From an uncultured Veillonellaceae bacterium (lineage in GTDB: Bacteria; Bacillota; Negativicutes; Selenomonadales; Selenomonadaceae), in assembly GCA_902785705.1 (NCBI GenBank), contig CACZZN010000010.1, forward strand, positions 1 through 56,469: a stretch of 56,469 nt of DNA. Reading direction: 5' to 3'. Position 1 is the first letter of the stretch, and each line of letters opens with the position of its first letter. Under the pieces are notes generated by a model. It saw only the letters and a program-made list of their open reading frames with translations. It had not been told where the DNA came from and ran no database searches. Position numbers and translations under genes: made by a program. Shown one piece after another: positions 35,403 to 44,988 of this stretch.

Positions 35403-35456
35403 ACCGCAAGCACCATTGATGCCATGACAGGCACGTAGGCTTGCGGTCTTTGTTTT
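35403..35456 (+). terminator. Intrinsic terminator of potABCD
   Basis: Stem ACCGCAAGC (35403-35411) with GCTTGCGGT (35439-35447), followed by CTTTGTTTT. The loop is long. Confidence 0.8.
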
Positions 35457-35489
35457 ACTCCGTTCTCTTTGCTGTCCGGAAATGCTCTA

Positions 35490-36089
35490 TCACCGATGCC
35501 CTGCCCGGATCTTATTTTCCGTCCCGTTCCGCAATCGCTCGATATTGCTGCGATGGCGGATGATAATAAAGACTGCTGCCAGCAGCCCGAACAGAATGAA
35601 CTCCGACGGATAGGAAAACAGCCATGCCAAAATGGGAACCATTGCCGCTGCCACGATGGAGCCAAGAGATACATAGCGAGTCAGGTACACGATGATCAGC
35701 CAGACAAGAAATACGATCCATGTCGGCTCCGGCATGAGCATCGCGATGACGCCAAGTCCTGTCGCAACGCCTTTGCCGCCTTTGAAACCCATGAAGATGG
35801 AGCAGGAATGGCCCACGATGGCAAGAATGCCTGCCATCACCATGGAAAGAGGCGTCCCAAGGAAAATCATCGCAAGACGTACGCTCAGATAGCCTTTCAG
35901 AAAATCCATGAGAAAGATGAATACGCCCGGTCCCTTGCCGAGAGTCCGCCACGCATTCGTCGCGCCGATGTTATGGCTTCCATGTTTCCGAAGATCCGTA
36001 TGCCAGAGCAATTTGCCCCAAAAGAGCCCGTTCGGCACAGAGCCCAAAAGATAGCAGAGCGCCATGATCATAACAAATGTCACCATCAT
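35490..36089 (-). CDS. plsY: Glycerol-3-phosphate acyltransferase PlsY
   Basis: 199 residues with five or so membrane helices. It transfers acyl groups from acyl phosphate to glycerol-3-phosphate, the first step of phospholipid synthesis. Motifs SVPNGLFWGKLL, GSHNIGATNAWRTLGKGPG and FKGGKGVATGLG are characteristic. Its ATG overlaps the der stop by four bases. Last gene of the DUF512-der-plsY unit. Confidence 0.95.
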   Translation of the reverse strand: MMVTFVMIMALCYLLGSVPNGLFWGKLLWHTDLRKHGSHNIGATNAWRTLGKGPGVFIFLMDFLKGYLSVRLAMIFLGTPLSMVMAGILAIVGHSCSIFMGFKGGKGVATGLGVIAMLMPEPTWIVFLVWLIIVYLTRYVSLGSIVAAAMVPILAWLFSYPSEFILFGLLAAVFIIIRHRSNIERLRNGTENKIRAGHR

Positions 36090-37417
36090 TCCTCCTCCTT
36101 CTCATCGCGATTGCGTACCACCAGTCGAAGCGGCGTCCCCTCGAATCCGTAAGTCTCCCGCAGCCGGTTCTCGATGAACCGCAGATAGGAAAAATGCATA
36201 AGCTCCGCATCGTTCACAAAGATAATGAATTTCGGGGGACAGATATCCACCTGCGTCATAAAGAGCAGTTTCAGCTGACGGCCCTTGTGGGTGGGCGGCG
36301 GATTCACCGAGACCGCATCGCGGATGAGCTCATTGAGCACACTGGTCTTGATGCGCATGGACTGCTGCTCCGCCACAAAGCGCACCAGCTCCGTCACCCT
36401 TTGCACCCGCTGCCCCGTAAGGGCAGAGGCATAGAGCACCGGCGCATACTGCAGGAAGCCAAGCTGCTCCCGCAAATCATCCGTAAAACGAAGTGTGGAC
36501 TTGTCATCCTTATCGGGATAAATATCCCATTTATTGACCACAATGACGGTTCCTTTGCCCGATTCATGGGCATAGCCAGCAATCTTTTTGTCCTGCTCTG
36601 TGATGCCCTCCGCCGCATTGATCATCATCAAGACCACATCCGCGCGGTCAATCGCCCGCAGGGAACGCATAACGCTGTACCGTTCCACCGGCTCATCGAT
36701 TTTTGACTTGCGGCGCATGCCTGCCGTATCAATAAGCGTGAACTTGATATCATCCTTCTTGAAATGGGTGTCGATTGCATCCCGGGTCGTCCCCGGCACA
36801 TCGCTCACGATCACTCGGTCCTCGCCCAAAATCTTGTTCACGAGCGAGGACTTCCCCACATTCGGCCGTCCGATGACCGCAATGCGTATCTCATCCTCCT
36901 CCCGTGCTTCATCCGTATTCTCTGGAAAAGCCGCTACCACCGCATCCAACAGATCCCCAAGATTCAAGGAATTCGACGCAGATATGCCAATCGGGTCTCC
37001 CAGTCCCAAATTGTAGAATTCATAGACATCCATCTCGCGCTGGGGGCTGTCAATCTTGTTGACTGCCAGAACCACGGGCTTTTTTGTCCCCCGCAGCAGT
37101 TTGCCGACTTCTTCATCCGCCGAAGTCAGACCTGACCGTCCATCCACCACGAACAGGATCACATCCGCTTCCTCCATCGCGATCTGCGCCTGTTGCCGCA
37201 TGGATGTGAGGATATGGTCCCCATCCTCCAGCTCAATGCCGCCTGTATCGATCATCGTGAATTCCTTCTGAAGCCACTCCGCATCCATGTAAATACGATC
37301 CCGCGTCACCCCTGGCATATCGTCCACAATTGACACCCGCCGCTTTCCAATCTGGTTGAACAGGGTGGACTTCCCCACATTCGGCCTGCCCACAATCGCC
37401 ACAATTGGCTTGCTCAT
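36086..37417 (-). CDS. der: Ribosome-assembly GTPase Der
   Basis: 443 residues with two GTPase domains in tandem. Each has a GRPNVGKS P-loop (residues 10-17 and about 185-192), DTGG and DTAG switch regions, and NKID/NKWD base-recognition motifs. A KH-like domain ends the protein (LKLLFMTQVDICPPKFIIFV). It functions in 50S assembly. Overlaps the DUF512 gene and plsY by four bases each. Confidence 0.97.
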   Translation of the reverse strand: MSKPIVAIVGRPNVGKSTLFNQIGKRRVSIVDDMPGVTRDRIYMDAEWLQKEFTMIDTGGIELEDGDHILTSMRQQAQIAMEEADVILFVVDGRSGLTSADEEVGKLLRGTKKPVVLAVNKIDSPQREMDVYEFYNLGLGDPIGISASNSLNLGDLLDAVVAAFPENTDEAREEDEIRIAVIGRPNVGKSSLVNKILGEDRVIVSDVPGTTRDAIDTHFKKDDIKFTLIDTAGMRRKSKIDEPVERYSVMRSLRAIDRADVVLMMINAAEGITEQDKKIAGYAHESGKGTVIVVNKWDIYPDKDDKSTLRFTDDLREQLGFLQYAPVLYASALTGQRVQRVTELVRFVAEQQSMRIKTSVLNELIRDAVSVNPPPTHKGRQLKLLFMTQVDICPPKFIIFVNDAELMHFSYLRFIENRLRETYGFEGTPLRLVVRNRDEKEEE

Positions 37418-38814
37418 CTATGATTCCTCCTCGTATACCCCGCATTGCTCTGCCACATGTACGCCGTCTCTCCGCTTCTGGACTTATGGTAGGAGTGGAA
37501 ATCCGTCAATGCCCTCCGATAATCCGCGCCTGTCTGCACCGGCTCGATACGTGCCTCTGGAAACGCCTCCTGCAGTTCCGCCAGACTCATATCATCCAGA
37601 AAAACATCTTCCCCGGAACGAAGCGCTGATTCCGGCAACAGGATTCCCTGCCGGTTTCCTGCCGCCTCCTTCAAAGTCCGCTTGATATCCGCTCCCGTCA
37701 GCAGCCCGGAAACATTTACCGTCTCGCCAAAATACTGATTGACCACGGGCAGCACCCTCACCCGCAGATTCGGATTCTTTTCCATTTCTTCTTCCGCCAG
37801 TTTTTTCATAACGGGAGCAATGGATGTCCCGGAAACAACGTCCAGACAAATGGAATCCGCATAGCCCTTCCCCTTCACGGCTTCCGCTTCCCAGTCGCAG
37901 AGAAAACTTCTGGCAAGCCCGATCCCGTTGTCCAGTTGGGGAAAACCATCGTAATACTCCGCCGGTGGAAGCTCACGTCCCGCCAAAAAGTAGAACTCAT
38001 CCCCCAGATAGAGGAACGTCCTGCCATCCTCTTGCCGCATCCGCTCCTGCCAGCGGCTGACCTCATCGATGACGCGCTCTGCCCCTGTGCGGTCGAACTG
38101 CTGCAAGGGGAACGGATCTGTGCGGTATTTGGTGATGCCGACCGGAACAATGGCCAGAGAAAGCGCATGCGGCCGGCGCGCCGCCAGCTCGCGGATTGTC
38201 CGCGACAGCTCCTCCCCGTCGTTCAATCCCGCACACAGCACCACCTGCGTGTGATATTCCACACCGGCGGCCTCCAGCCGGTCAAGCTGCGCATGAATCT
38301 CCCCTGCCCGCCTGCATCGCAGCATCTGCGCCCGAAGCTCCGGATTCATGGCCTGGACGGATACGAACAACGGCGACAGATGAAACTGCTCGATTCTCCT
38401 ATAATCCGCTTCCGCCATATTGGAAAGGGTGATGAAATTTCCGTAGAGGAAGGACATGCGATAATCATCATCCTTTATGGAAAGGGAACTGCGCATATCC
38501 GGCCCAATCATATCCACAAAGCAGAAATAGCAATGGTTCGCACATCGGCGGATGCCGTCAAAGACGGCTGACTCAAACTCCACACCCAATTCCTCATCCA
38601 TTTCCTTGTCAAAGGAAATCATTTCCCGTTCGCCATCCGCATGTTCCACCAAAAGCTCGATCTCTTCCTCTGCCATGGCGAAGCTCAGATCGATGATATC
38701 CCGCAATTTCATTCCATTGACTTCAACAATGCGGTCTCCCGCAAGCAGTTCCAGTTCCTCCGCAAGACTGCCGGGATGCACACGCAGAATCTTTCCCGGA
38801 GTTTCCTTTCGCAT
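37414..38814 (-). CDS. DUF512 / PDZ radical SAM-like protein
   Basis: About 466 residues. A PDZ-like domain occupies 1-65 (ILRVHPGSLAEELELLAGDR), a radical SAM-like cluster motif CANHCYFCF is near 95, and DUF512 forms the C-terminal half. The start ATG at 38814 has GGAGG at 6 nt; the longer frame to 38832 overlaps that site. Genes of this family sit next to der in Firmicutes; the reaction is not established. Confidence 0.85.
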   Translation of the reverse strand: MRKETPGKILRVHPGSLAEELELLAGDRIVEVNGMKLRDIIDLSFAMAEEEIELLVEHADGEREMISFDKEMDEELGVEFESAVFDGIRRCANHCYFCFVDMIGPDMRSSLSIKDDDYRMSFLYGNFITLSNMAEADYRRIEQFHLSPLFVSVQAMNPELRAQMLRCRRAGEIHAQLDRLEAAGVEYHTQVVLCAGLNDGEELSRTIRELAARRPHALSLAIVPVGITKYRTDPFPLQQFDRTGAERVIDEVSRWQERMRQEDGRTFLYLGDEFYFLAGRELPPAEYYDGFPQLDNGIGLARSFLCDWEAEAVKGKGYADSICLDVVSGTSIAPVMKKLAEEEMEKNPNLRVRVLPVVNQYFGETVNVSGLLTGADIKRTLKEAAGNRQGILLPESALRSGEDVFLDDMSLAELQEAFPEARIEPVQTGADYRRALTDFHSYHKSRSGETAYMWQSNAGYTRRNHR

Positions 38815-38829
38815 GCCCTCACCTCCACA

Positions 38830-38864
38830 CACAAAGGAAAGGAGTGATGTGTCACCATCACTCC
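38830..38864 (-). terminator. Intrinsic terminator of rpsA
   Basis: Stem GGAGTGATG with CATCACTCC (38841-38864), followed on the minus strand by TTTCCTTTG. It lies just past the rpsA stop and before the DUF512 gene. Confidence 0.65.
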
Positions 38865-38895
38865 TCCAAAATCCCTATCTTGATTTATACGCGGC

Positions 38896-40032
38896 TCATT
38901 CTTCTGCCGTCTGCTCTTCAGCCTGTCCCGCCTGCTCATCCTTCTTTGCGCGTGTGATGCTCAAAGAGATGCGCTTGCGCTTCATATCAATGCGGAGTAC
39001 CTTCACCCGCACCATATCGCCCGTGTGAACCGCCTCATCCGCACGCTCGATGCGCTTCTCGCAAAGCTCGCCCATGGGAATAAGACCATCAAAGCCCGGC
39101 TCGATCTCCATAAAGGCGCCAAAGTCTGTCAGCTTGATAACTTTTCCTTCGATGTAGTCGCCTTCTGCATACTTCTCTGCCTTGTCAAGCCACGGATCGC
39201 GCATCGTGTCCTTGATGGAAAGAGAAATACGCTTGGTCTCCGTATCCACGGCTTTGACATAGACATCCAGTTCCTGTCCGACCGTCAGCACATCCGAAGG
39301 CTGCTTCACCCGTTCCCAGGACAGGTCGGAAATATGTGCCAAGCCATCCACGCCGCCGATATCAATGAACGCACCGTAATCCACAAGACGCTTCACCGTG
39401 CCGCGAACGGTCTGCCCTGCTTCCAACGTGGAGAATACCTCTTCCTGCTTCTTGTCGCGTTCCTCTTCCAAAAGACGGCGCCTAGAAAGCACAAGACGAT
39501 TCTTGTTGCCGCGCGTCGTATCCAGCTCGATGATCTCAGCCGTCACCGTCTGCCCGACATACACGGAGAGATCCTTGACAAAATGAAGTTCCATCTGAGA
39601 AGCCGGAATGAACCCGCGCAGGCCATTCACGGAAACCACAAGACCGCCTTTGACGACCTGTGTCACCTGTGCCTCCACCACTTCATGACGGTCATAAATC
39701 TCCTGCATCTCGTCCCATGCATGCATCTGCTCCACGCGGGTACGGGACACAATGCCCTCGTTGTCGCCTCCGCCGAGAGACACCACATAGACATCGATCT
39801 CATCGTCTACTTCCGCCAAGCCCTGCAGGGTCTCCGGCTCAGGAAACGACCATTCCTTTTTCGGGAGGATCAAATCTTTTTTATAGCCCGTAATTCCCAC
39901 GATCAGCTGATCGTCTTCTACTTTAACAACACGGCCCTTGACCACCGTATTTGCCTGAACATCCGCCAGATAATCCTCCAGCAGTTCCTTCATCTCATTC
40001 TTCTCGTCTACACTTTTTACATCCTCTGACAC
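38896..40032 (-). CDS. rpsA: S1 RNA-binding protein (30S ribosomal protein S1 homologue)
   Basis: 378 residues with four S1 RNA-binding repeats (about 30-100, 115-185, 205-275, 290-360) and an acidic C-terminal tail. The third and fourth repeats show LVDYGAFIDIGGVDGLAHIS and LTDFGAFMEIEPGFDGLIPM. The start is GTG at 40032, nine bases after GGAGGT. That start overlaps the end of ispH by 16 nt. In some Clostridia the two are one fused gene, so this junction is a known hot spot. Confidence 0.9.
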   Translation of the reverse strand: MSEDVKSVDEKNEMKELLEDYLADVQANTVVKGRVVKVEDDQLIVGITGYKKDLILPKKEWSFPEPETLQGLAEVDDEIDVYVVSLGGGDNEGIVSRTRVEQMHAWDEMQEIYDRHEVVEAQVTQVVKGGLVVSVNGLRGFIPASQMELHFVKDLSVYVGQTVTAEIIELDTTRGNKNRLVLSRRRLLEEERDKKQEEVFSTLEAGQTVRGTVKRLVDYGAFIDIGGVDGLAHISDLSWERVKQPSDVLTVGQELDVYVKAVDTETKRISLSIKDTMRDPWLDKAEKYAEGDYIEGKVIKLTDFGAFMEIEPGFDGLIPMGELCEKRIERADEAVHTGDMVRVKVLRIDMKRKRISLSITRAKKDEQAGQAEEQTAEE

Positions 40033-40844
40033 TTTTGATATACCTCCTTGATAATCCAGTCGGGAGTAGATGCCCCGGCTGTGATACCAATTTTTTCTAT
40101 TTTGTCAAACCATCGATTCTGCAATTCATCTGCCGTTTCGATATGGTAAGTCCTGCATTGATCGGCACAAAGCTGTGCCAAACGCGTGGTATTCGCACTG
40201 TTCTTCCCACCGATCACCAGCATGACATCCACCTTGGATGCCAGCTCCATCGCCGCTGCCTGCCGCTGATCCGTAGCGGTGCATATCGTTCGCAGAATCT
40301 TGATATCCCGCGATTTGTCCAAAAGCCTCATGACAATCTGCTGGAACTTCGTCCCCGAAAACGTCGTCTGTGAAACAATGCCCAACTTAGCACAGGACTC
40401 CAACGCCTCTGCTTCTTCCACAGTCTCCACAATCCGGGCTTGATGCGCGGCCCATTCCGAGATGCTCTTGACCTCCGGATGTTCCTTCTCGCCAACAATA
40501 ACGACCGGATAACCCTCATCCATCAACGCCTTTGCAGACATCTGCGCTTTTCTGACATGCGGACAAGTCGCGTCTACAAGTGTCAGACCTCTTTCCTCCG
40601 CAGCCTTGTACACCTGCGGACCCACACCATGAGAACGGATGATAATCGTGCCATCCTGCATTTCGTCCAACCGGTCAACCGTGCCCACGCCCTCCTGCTT
40701 CAATCGTTCCACCATCTGCGGATTGTGGATGATCGGGCCAAGCGTACAGGCATTGCCTCCCGGCGCAGCATTTTCTCTGGCTATCTTGATGGCGCGCTTC
40801 ACACCATAGCAAAACCCCAGATAGTCTGCCAAAATGACTTCCAT
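40017..40844 (-). CDS. ispH: 4-hydroxy-3-methylbut-2-enyl diphosphate reductase
   Basis: 275 residues, last enzyme of the MEP isoprenoid pathway, with a 4Fe-4S cluster. The cluster cysteines are in GFCYGVKRA, DATCPHVRK and TICTATDQRQ; substrate-binding His lie in GPIIHNPQ and RSHGVGP, with another in EKEHPEVK. The ATG at 40844 has GGTGG upstream; the longer frame would start upstream of the promoter. First gene with rpsA. Confidence 0.96.
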   Translation of the reverse strand: MEVILADYLGFCYGVKRAIKIARENAAPGGNACTLGPIIHNPQMVERLKQEGVGTVDRLDEMQDGTIIIRSHGVGPQVYKAAEERGLTLVDATCPHVRKAQMSAKALMDEGYPVVIVGEKEHPEVKSISEWAAHQARIVETVEEAEALESCAKLGIVSQTTFSGTKFQQIVMRLLDKSRDIKILRTICTATDQRQAAAMELASKVDVMLVIGGKNSANTTRLAQLCADQCRTYHIETADELQNRWFDKIEKIGITAGASTPDWIIKEVYQKCQRM

Positions 40845-40920
40845 ACATCTACCACCAATATGATCTTTTTGCCGCCTGCAAACCTCAGAATTCCAGTTCG
40901 CTTTTTGCAAGCTACGGTAT

Positions 40921-40949
40921 AGTATACCATCAATATCCCAATCTAGCAA
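40921..40949 (-). promoter_or_regulatory. Extended -10 promoter of ispH-rpsA
   Basis: TTGCTA (40944-40949), 17-nt spacer, TGG then TATACT (40921-40926) on the minus strand. Confidence 0.75.
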
Positions 40950-40951
40950 AC

Positions 40952-40987
40952 AAAAAAGCAAATTTTTTTAAAAAAATTTGCTTTTTT
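40952..40987 (-). terminator. Strong intrinsic terminator downstream of plsC
   Basis: Perfect stem AAAAAAGCAAATTTT with AAAATTTGCTTTTTT, symmetric, so it could end transcription both ways. It ends the aroA-cmk-plsC group just before the ispH promoter. Confidence 0.9.
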
Positions 40988-41027
40988 CCATCTGTCATAA
41001 TGAATGAAATATGATGTCACTATGATA

Positions 41028-41636
41028 TCAGTGCGATTCATCTTCCAATTCCGCTTTCATGCGTGCGATTTCATCCATAATGGACTGGGAAAATGCTGCC
41101 AGCGCCTCCTTGTCCTTGGCATTCCCTTCAAAACGCATGGGCTTTCCGTAGGCAAGCTTGAGTTTCGGAAACAGGCTTCCATGGGCAAAGACACGATGGG
41201 TACCGACAATGGCCGCAGGGGTGACTGCCGCTCCCGTCATGGCCGCAATCAGCCCCACCCCGGCTTCTGCTTTTTTCATCTTTCCATCCCTGCTGCGGGT
41301 GCCCTCCGGGAAAACCCCCAGGCAATGCTCTTCTTTCAGCACCTGCACCGCAGCCTTGATGGCGCCACGGTCTCCCGCGCCGCGCTTGATTGGAAATGCG
41401 TGACAGCACCGTATCGCGGCGCCGAAGACCGGATGCTCGAAGAGCTCCTGCTTTGCCATATAGCTCACAATGCGCGGGCAGAAGCATGCCAAAAACGGCG
41501 GATCCCAGTTGCTCATATGATTTGCCGCGAGAATGAGCGCTCCTTCCTTCGGCACCTGTTCCGTCCCGCGGATTTCGGCACGGAACAGGATACGGAAATA
41601 GAGTTGGAAGATGACCTTCAGGATTGCGTACAACAT
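41028..41636 (-). CDS. plsC: 1-acylglycerol-3-phosphate acyltransferase
   Basis: 202 residues. It adds the second acyl chain in phosphatidate synthesis. The HX4D motif is NHMSNWDPP, the substrate motif is FPEGTRSRDG, and an N-terminal hydrophobic helix (AILKVIFQLYFRILF) anchors it. The ATG at 41636 has AGGTGA upstream and is four bases past the cmk stop; the longer frame runs through cmk. Confidence 0.94.
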   Translation of the reverse strand: MLYAILKVIFQLYFRILFRAEIRGTEQVPKEGALILAANHMSNWDPPFLACFCPRIVSYMAKQELFEHPVFGAAIRCCHAFPIKRGAGDRGAIKAAVQVLKEEHCLGVFPEGTRSRDGKMKKAEAGVGLIAAMTGAAVTPAAIVGTHRVFAHGSLFPKLKLAYGKPMRFEGNAKDKEALAAFSQSIMDEIARMKAELEDESH

Positions 41637-41640
41637 CCAA

Positions 41641-42297
41641 TCACCTGCACATTTCCAAAATCTTTTCCACGACCTCGTCAATGGAAAGGTTCGTGGTATC
41701 CAGAAGCACAGCGTCCTCCGTCTGCACCAGCGGCGAAATCTCACGCTCACTGTCCGCCTTGTCGCGTGCCGCAATATCCCTCTGAATTTCCGCCTCGTTC
41801 ACATCGTAGCCCTTTTCCCTCAGTTCCTTGCAGCGGCGCCGTGCCCTTTCCTCCACGGAAGCCGTAAGAAAGATCTTCACATCCGCATTCGGCAGCACAT
41901 GGCTTGCGATATCCCTGCCGTCCATGAGCACTGCGCCCCGCTCCGCCATTCTTCGCTGAAGCACGACCAGCTTTTCGCGCACCGGCCCGAGCTTTGCAAC
42001 CTGGGATACGATCTTGTTGATGTCCGGCGTGCGGATTTCTCCCGTCACATCCTGTCCGTCCACGAGCACCCGTGTCTTTCCCTCCGCATATTGCAGATCC
42101 ACCAGAATATCCGGCACCACGGACAGGATGAGCTCATCCGTCACGGGCTGTTTCTGCTGTAAGGTTTTCCACGCCACCGCACGGTACATCGCTCCCGTAT
42201 CGATATAGGTATAGCCCAGCTTCTTTGCCGCCAGCTGTGCCACCGTGCTCTTGCCCGCCCCTGCGGGACCGTCAATGGCTACCACATACTGTTTCAT
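41641..42297 (-). CDS. cmk: Cytidylate kinase
   Basis: About 218 residues. It phosphorylates CMP and dCMP. The P-loop is IDGPAGAGKST, the CMP site shows YIDTGAMYRAVAWK, and the lid has RRCKELREKGYDVN. The ATG at 42297 follows GAGGTG by 7 nt. Lies in the conserved aroA-cmk-plsC order. Confidence 0.96.
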   Translation of the reverse strand: MKQYVVAIDGPAGAGKSTVAQLAAKKLGYTYIDTGAMYRAVAWKTLQQKQPVTDELILSVVPDILVDLQYAEGKTRVLVDGQDVTGEIRTPDINKIVSQVAKLGPVREKLVVLQRRMAERGAVLMDGRDIASHVLPNADVKIFLTASVEERARRRCKELREKGYDVNEAEIQRDIAARDKADSEREISPLVQTEDAVLLDTTNLSIDEVVEKILEMCR

Positions 42298-42328
42298 CTT
42301 CACTCACCTCAAAATTTCGTAATACTTA

Positions 42329-42357
42329 TCTTTGACAAAAATTTTAAATTTACCTTC
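42329..42357. repeat. Family C AT-rich motif, copy 1
   Basis: AATACTTATCTTTGACAAAA, continuing ATTTTAAAT, matches 54306-54335 with one change. It is followed by a small hairpin, TTTACC...GGTAAA. It occupies the short aroA-cmk gap. A shorter part match (CATACTTATCTTTAAG) occurs near 23831. Confidence 0.55.
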
Positions 42358-42374
42358 GCTTCGCTTGGTAAATA

Positions 42375-43682
42375 TTAACGGCTTCCGGTATAACTGAGTG
42401 TAGTATAAAATGCAGGATAGGAAATATCCACACAATCCGGGCGCTCGATCGTGACGCCTTTTCCTGCGGCGCCAAAGACCGCAAGGGACATGGCCATACG
42501 GTGGTCATCCCCCGATTTGCATATGCCCTCCCGGATCATCTTGCCGCCATGAATCACCAGCGTATCCGCGCCGGACTCGAATGCCCCCGGCATCAGACGA
42601 TTGTATTCATTGGTAATGGCCTGCAGCCTGTCTGTTTCCTTGACGCGCAGCTCACCTGCCCCCGTGATGACGGTATCGCCTTTTGCAAAGGCTGCGGCCA
42701 CCGCAATCACAGGAATCTCATCGATGAGGCGCGGCATCATTTCCGCGCCGAATGCCGTCCCGTGCAGCTCGGCGGAAACCACGCGGATATCCGCCGCTCG
42801 TTCCCCGCCGCTCGTGCGCACATTGCGGCATTCAAATCTTGCTCCCATGCGCTCCATGACATCCAGAATGCCGGTCCGCGTCGGATTGATGCCCACATTC
42901 TTCAGCACCACATCGCTGTCCGGCAGAATGGACGCCAGCACCAGCCAATAGGCAGCAGAGCTGATATCCCCCGGCACATGGATTGCCTGCGGCGCCCGAT
43001 ATTCCTGCACCGGACGGATCGTAACGCTGCTCCCCTGCCGGATGGTCGGCACGCCGAAAGCTTCCAACATACGCTCCGTGTGATCGCGGGAAACAAACGG
43101 CTCATGCACCGTGGTTTCACCCTCCGCATACAGACCTGCCAGCAGGATTGCGGACTTGACCTGTGCACTTGCAACGGGCATCTTATAGGAAATGCCCTGC
43201 AACGGCTTTTCTGCAGGCAGGATTGTGATGGGCAGCAGTTTATTTCCTGCGCGCCCCGCAATCTTCGCGCCCATCTCGGAAAGCGGCTGGATCACTCTCC
43301 CCATGGGGCGGCGGCAAAGAGAACTGTCGCCGGTAAACGTGGCCAGAAACGGTTGCGGCGCAAGAAGCCCCATCAGCAAGCGGAGCGTCGTGCCGGAGTT
43401 CCCCGCATCCAGGATGCCTGCGGGCTCTTTCAGGCCATGCAGCCCAAGACCCGTCACGCAGATCTCATCTTTTCCATCGTCCTCCACCGTAACCCCCATG
43501 GCTCGCATGCACGCCGCCGTGGAAAGACAATCCTGCCCCCGCAGAAAATTGGTGATATGCACCGGCGTACTTCCCAAACTAGACAACATAATGCTGCGAT
43601 GGGAAATGGACTTGTCGCCCGGTATCTCGATTTCTCCCCGCAGCCCACGCATGCATGGGACTATTTCCCTTTTTTTATCCAT
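42375..43682 (-). CDS. aroA: 3-phosphoshikimate 1-carboxyvinyltransferase (EPSP synthase)
   Basis: 435 residues. It forms EPSP in aromatic amino acid synthesis. Motifs: IPGDKSISHRSIML (about 18-31), GNSGTTLRLLMGLL near 92, and SRDHTERML. The ATG at 43682 lies inside the end of the upstream flavoprotein gene (8-nt overlap), with GGGGTG close by. The longer frame is a read-through and is not used. Confidence 0.96.
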   Translation of the reverse strand: MDKKREIVPCMRGLRGEIEIPGDKSISHRSIMLSSLGSTPVHITNFLRGQDCLSTAACMRAMGVTVEDDGKDEICVTGLGLHGLKEPAGILDAGNSGTTLRLLMGLLAPQPFLATFTGDSSLCRRPMGRVIQPLSEMGAKIAGRAGNKLLPITILPAEKPLQGISYKMPVASAQVKSAILLAGLYAEGETTVHEPFVSRDHTERMLEAFGVPTIRQGSSVTIRPVQEYRAPQAIHVPGDISSAAYWLVLASILPDSDVVLKNVGINPTRTGILDVMERMGARFECRNVRTSGGERAADIRVVSAELHGTAFGAEMMPRLIDEIPVIAVAAAFAKGDTVITGAGELRVKETDRLQAITNEYNRLMPGAFESGADTLVIHGGKMIREGICKSGDDHRMAMSLAVFGAAGKGVTIERPDCVDISYPAFYTTLSYTGSR

Positions 43683-44988
43683 TCTGCACCCCTTTGCCCT
43701 CCATTGCGCTCCACTGTCCGGCAGCGGCTCCCATGGAAAATGCCGCCTGCAGATTATAGCCTCCGGTGAACGCATCCACATCCACCACCTCGCCTGCGAA
43801 ATACAACCCTTTCACCAGCTTCGATTCCATGGTCTTCGGCTGGATCTCCTTCACGGAAATGCCGCCGGAAGTCACGATAGCCTCTGCCATCGGTCTGGTC
43901 CTTGAAATCGTCAACGTCATGTGCTGTATGGTTTCCCCAAGCCTCCGCCGTTCCTCCTGCGTGATCTGATGGATGGGCTTGTCCGCGTCCAGATACGCAA
44001 GATCCAGCACGATGGGGATGAGTTTGCCCGGCAGGAGATCATGCAGTCCGTTCTTGGCCTGCTTCCTGATGTATTTCCCAAAGTCTCGGCAGATCCTTGC
44101 ATCCAGCTGCTCCGGCGTGAGCGCGGGCTTCAAATTGATGGAAATCTCCACAAAATGCCCGGCATCCAGTTCCTGCGCTGCCGTTCGGCTCAGGGACAAA
44201 ATCAAGGGACCCGATACGCCGAAATGCGTGAACAACATCTCCCCGAACAGCTCCTGCAGCCGCTTTCCCTCGGAAAAAAGCGCCACCTTCACATTGCGCA
44301 GGGAAAGCCCCTGCGCCTCCTTTGGCCATTCTTCCTCGGTCTCCAAGGGAACGAGCGCAGGCAGCAATTTCGTCACCGTATGGCCAAGACGCTCCGCCAT
44401 CGGATAGCCATCCCCGGAAGAGCCGGTCCCCGGATAGGAAGCGCCTCCTACGGCCAATATGACCGCATCCGCGGATTCTGCCGTCCCATCCTCCAGCCGG
44501 ACACCGCAGATGGCTTGCGTTTGCCGCATTTTCCCCGGTTTCGTCGGGCTTCCCTCGGACTCCCGTGGCAGAGCCTCCGTCAATAATGCCGTGACACGCG
44601 CTTTAGTACGGATCTTCACGCCCAACAGATGCAGCCGCTCCAGCATCGCCTGCACCACATCTGCGGCCTTATCGCTCCGGGGGAATACCCGGTTCCCACG
44701 CTCCACCTTCGTCGGCACGCCCGCCTCTGCAAAAAAACGGATCACATCCTGCTGGTCAAATGCACGCAGACTGCTGTTCAGAAAGGCTCCGTTGCCCGGG
44801 ATGTTGCTCAGGATTTCCTGCAGATCAGCGGCATTCGTGATGTTGCAGCGTCCTTTGCCCGTGATGCTCATCTTGCGCCCTACGCGGTCCATGCGTTCCA
44901 GGAGCAGCACTTCCGCCCCATATTCTGCCGCCTTGACCGCAGCCATCATCCCTGCGGGACCTCCCCCTACGACAATGATCCGCTTCAT
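43675..44988 (-). CDS. BaiN/HI0933-like flavoprotein
   Basis: 437 residues. An FAD-binding Rossmann motif starts the protein (IIVVGGGPAGMMAAVKAAEY); GKGRCNITNAAD and the closing VDAFTGGYNLQAAFSMG are the signature of the HI0933/YhiN/BaiN flavoproteins. One member, BaiN, reduces bile acids, but members vary and the substrate here is unknown. ATG overlaps the rluB-like stop by four bases. Confidence 0.85.
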   Translation of the reverse strand: MKRIIVVGGGPAGMMAAVKAAEYGAEVLLLERMDRVGRKMSITGKGRCNITNAADLQEILSNIPGNGAFLNSSLRAFDQQDVIRFFAEAGVPTKVERGNRVFPRSDKAADVVQAMLERLHLLGVKIRTKARVTALLTEALPRESEGSPTKPGKMRQTQAICGVRLEDGTAESADAVILAVGGASYPGTGSSGDGYPMAERLGHTVTKLLPALVPLETEEEWPKEAQGLSLRNVKVALFSEGKRLQELFGEMLFTHFGVSGPLILSLSRTAAQELDAGHFVEISINLKPALTPEQLDARICRDFGKYIRKQAKNGLHDLLPGKLIPIVLDLAYLDADKPIHQITQEERRRLGETIQHMTLTISRTRPMAEAIVTSGGISVKEIQPKTMESKLVKGLYFAGEVVDVDAFTGGYNLQAAFSMGAAAGQWSAMEGKGVQNG

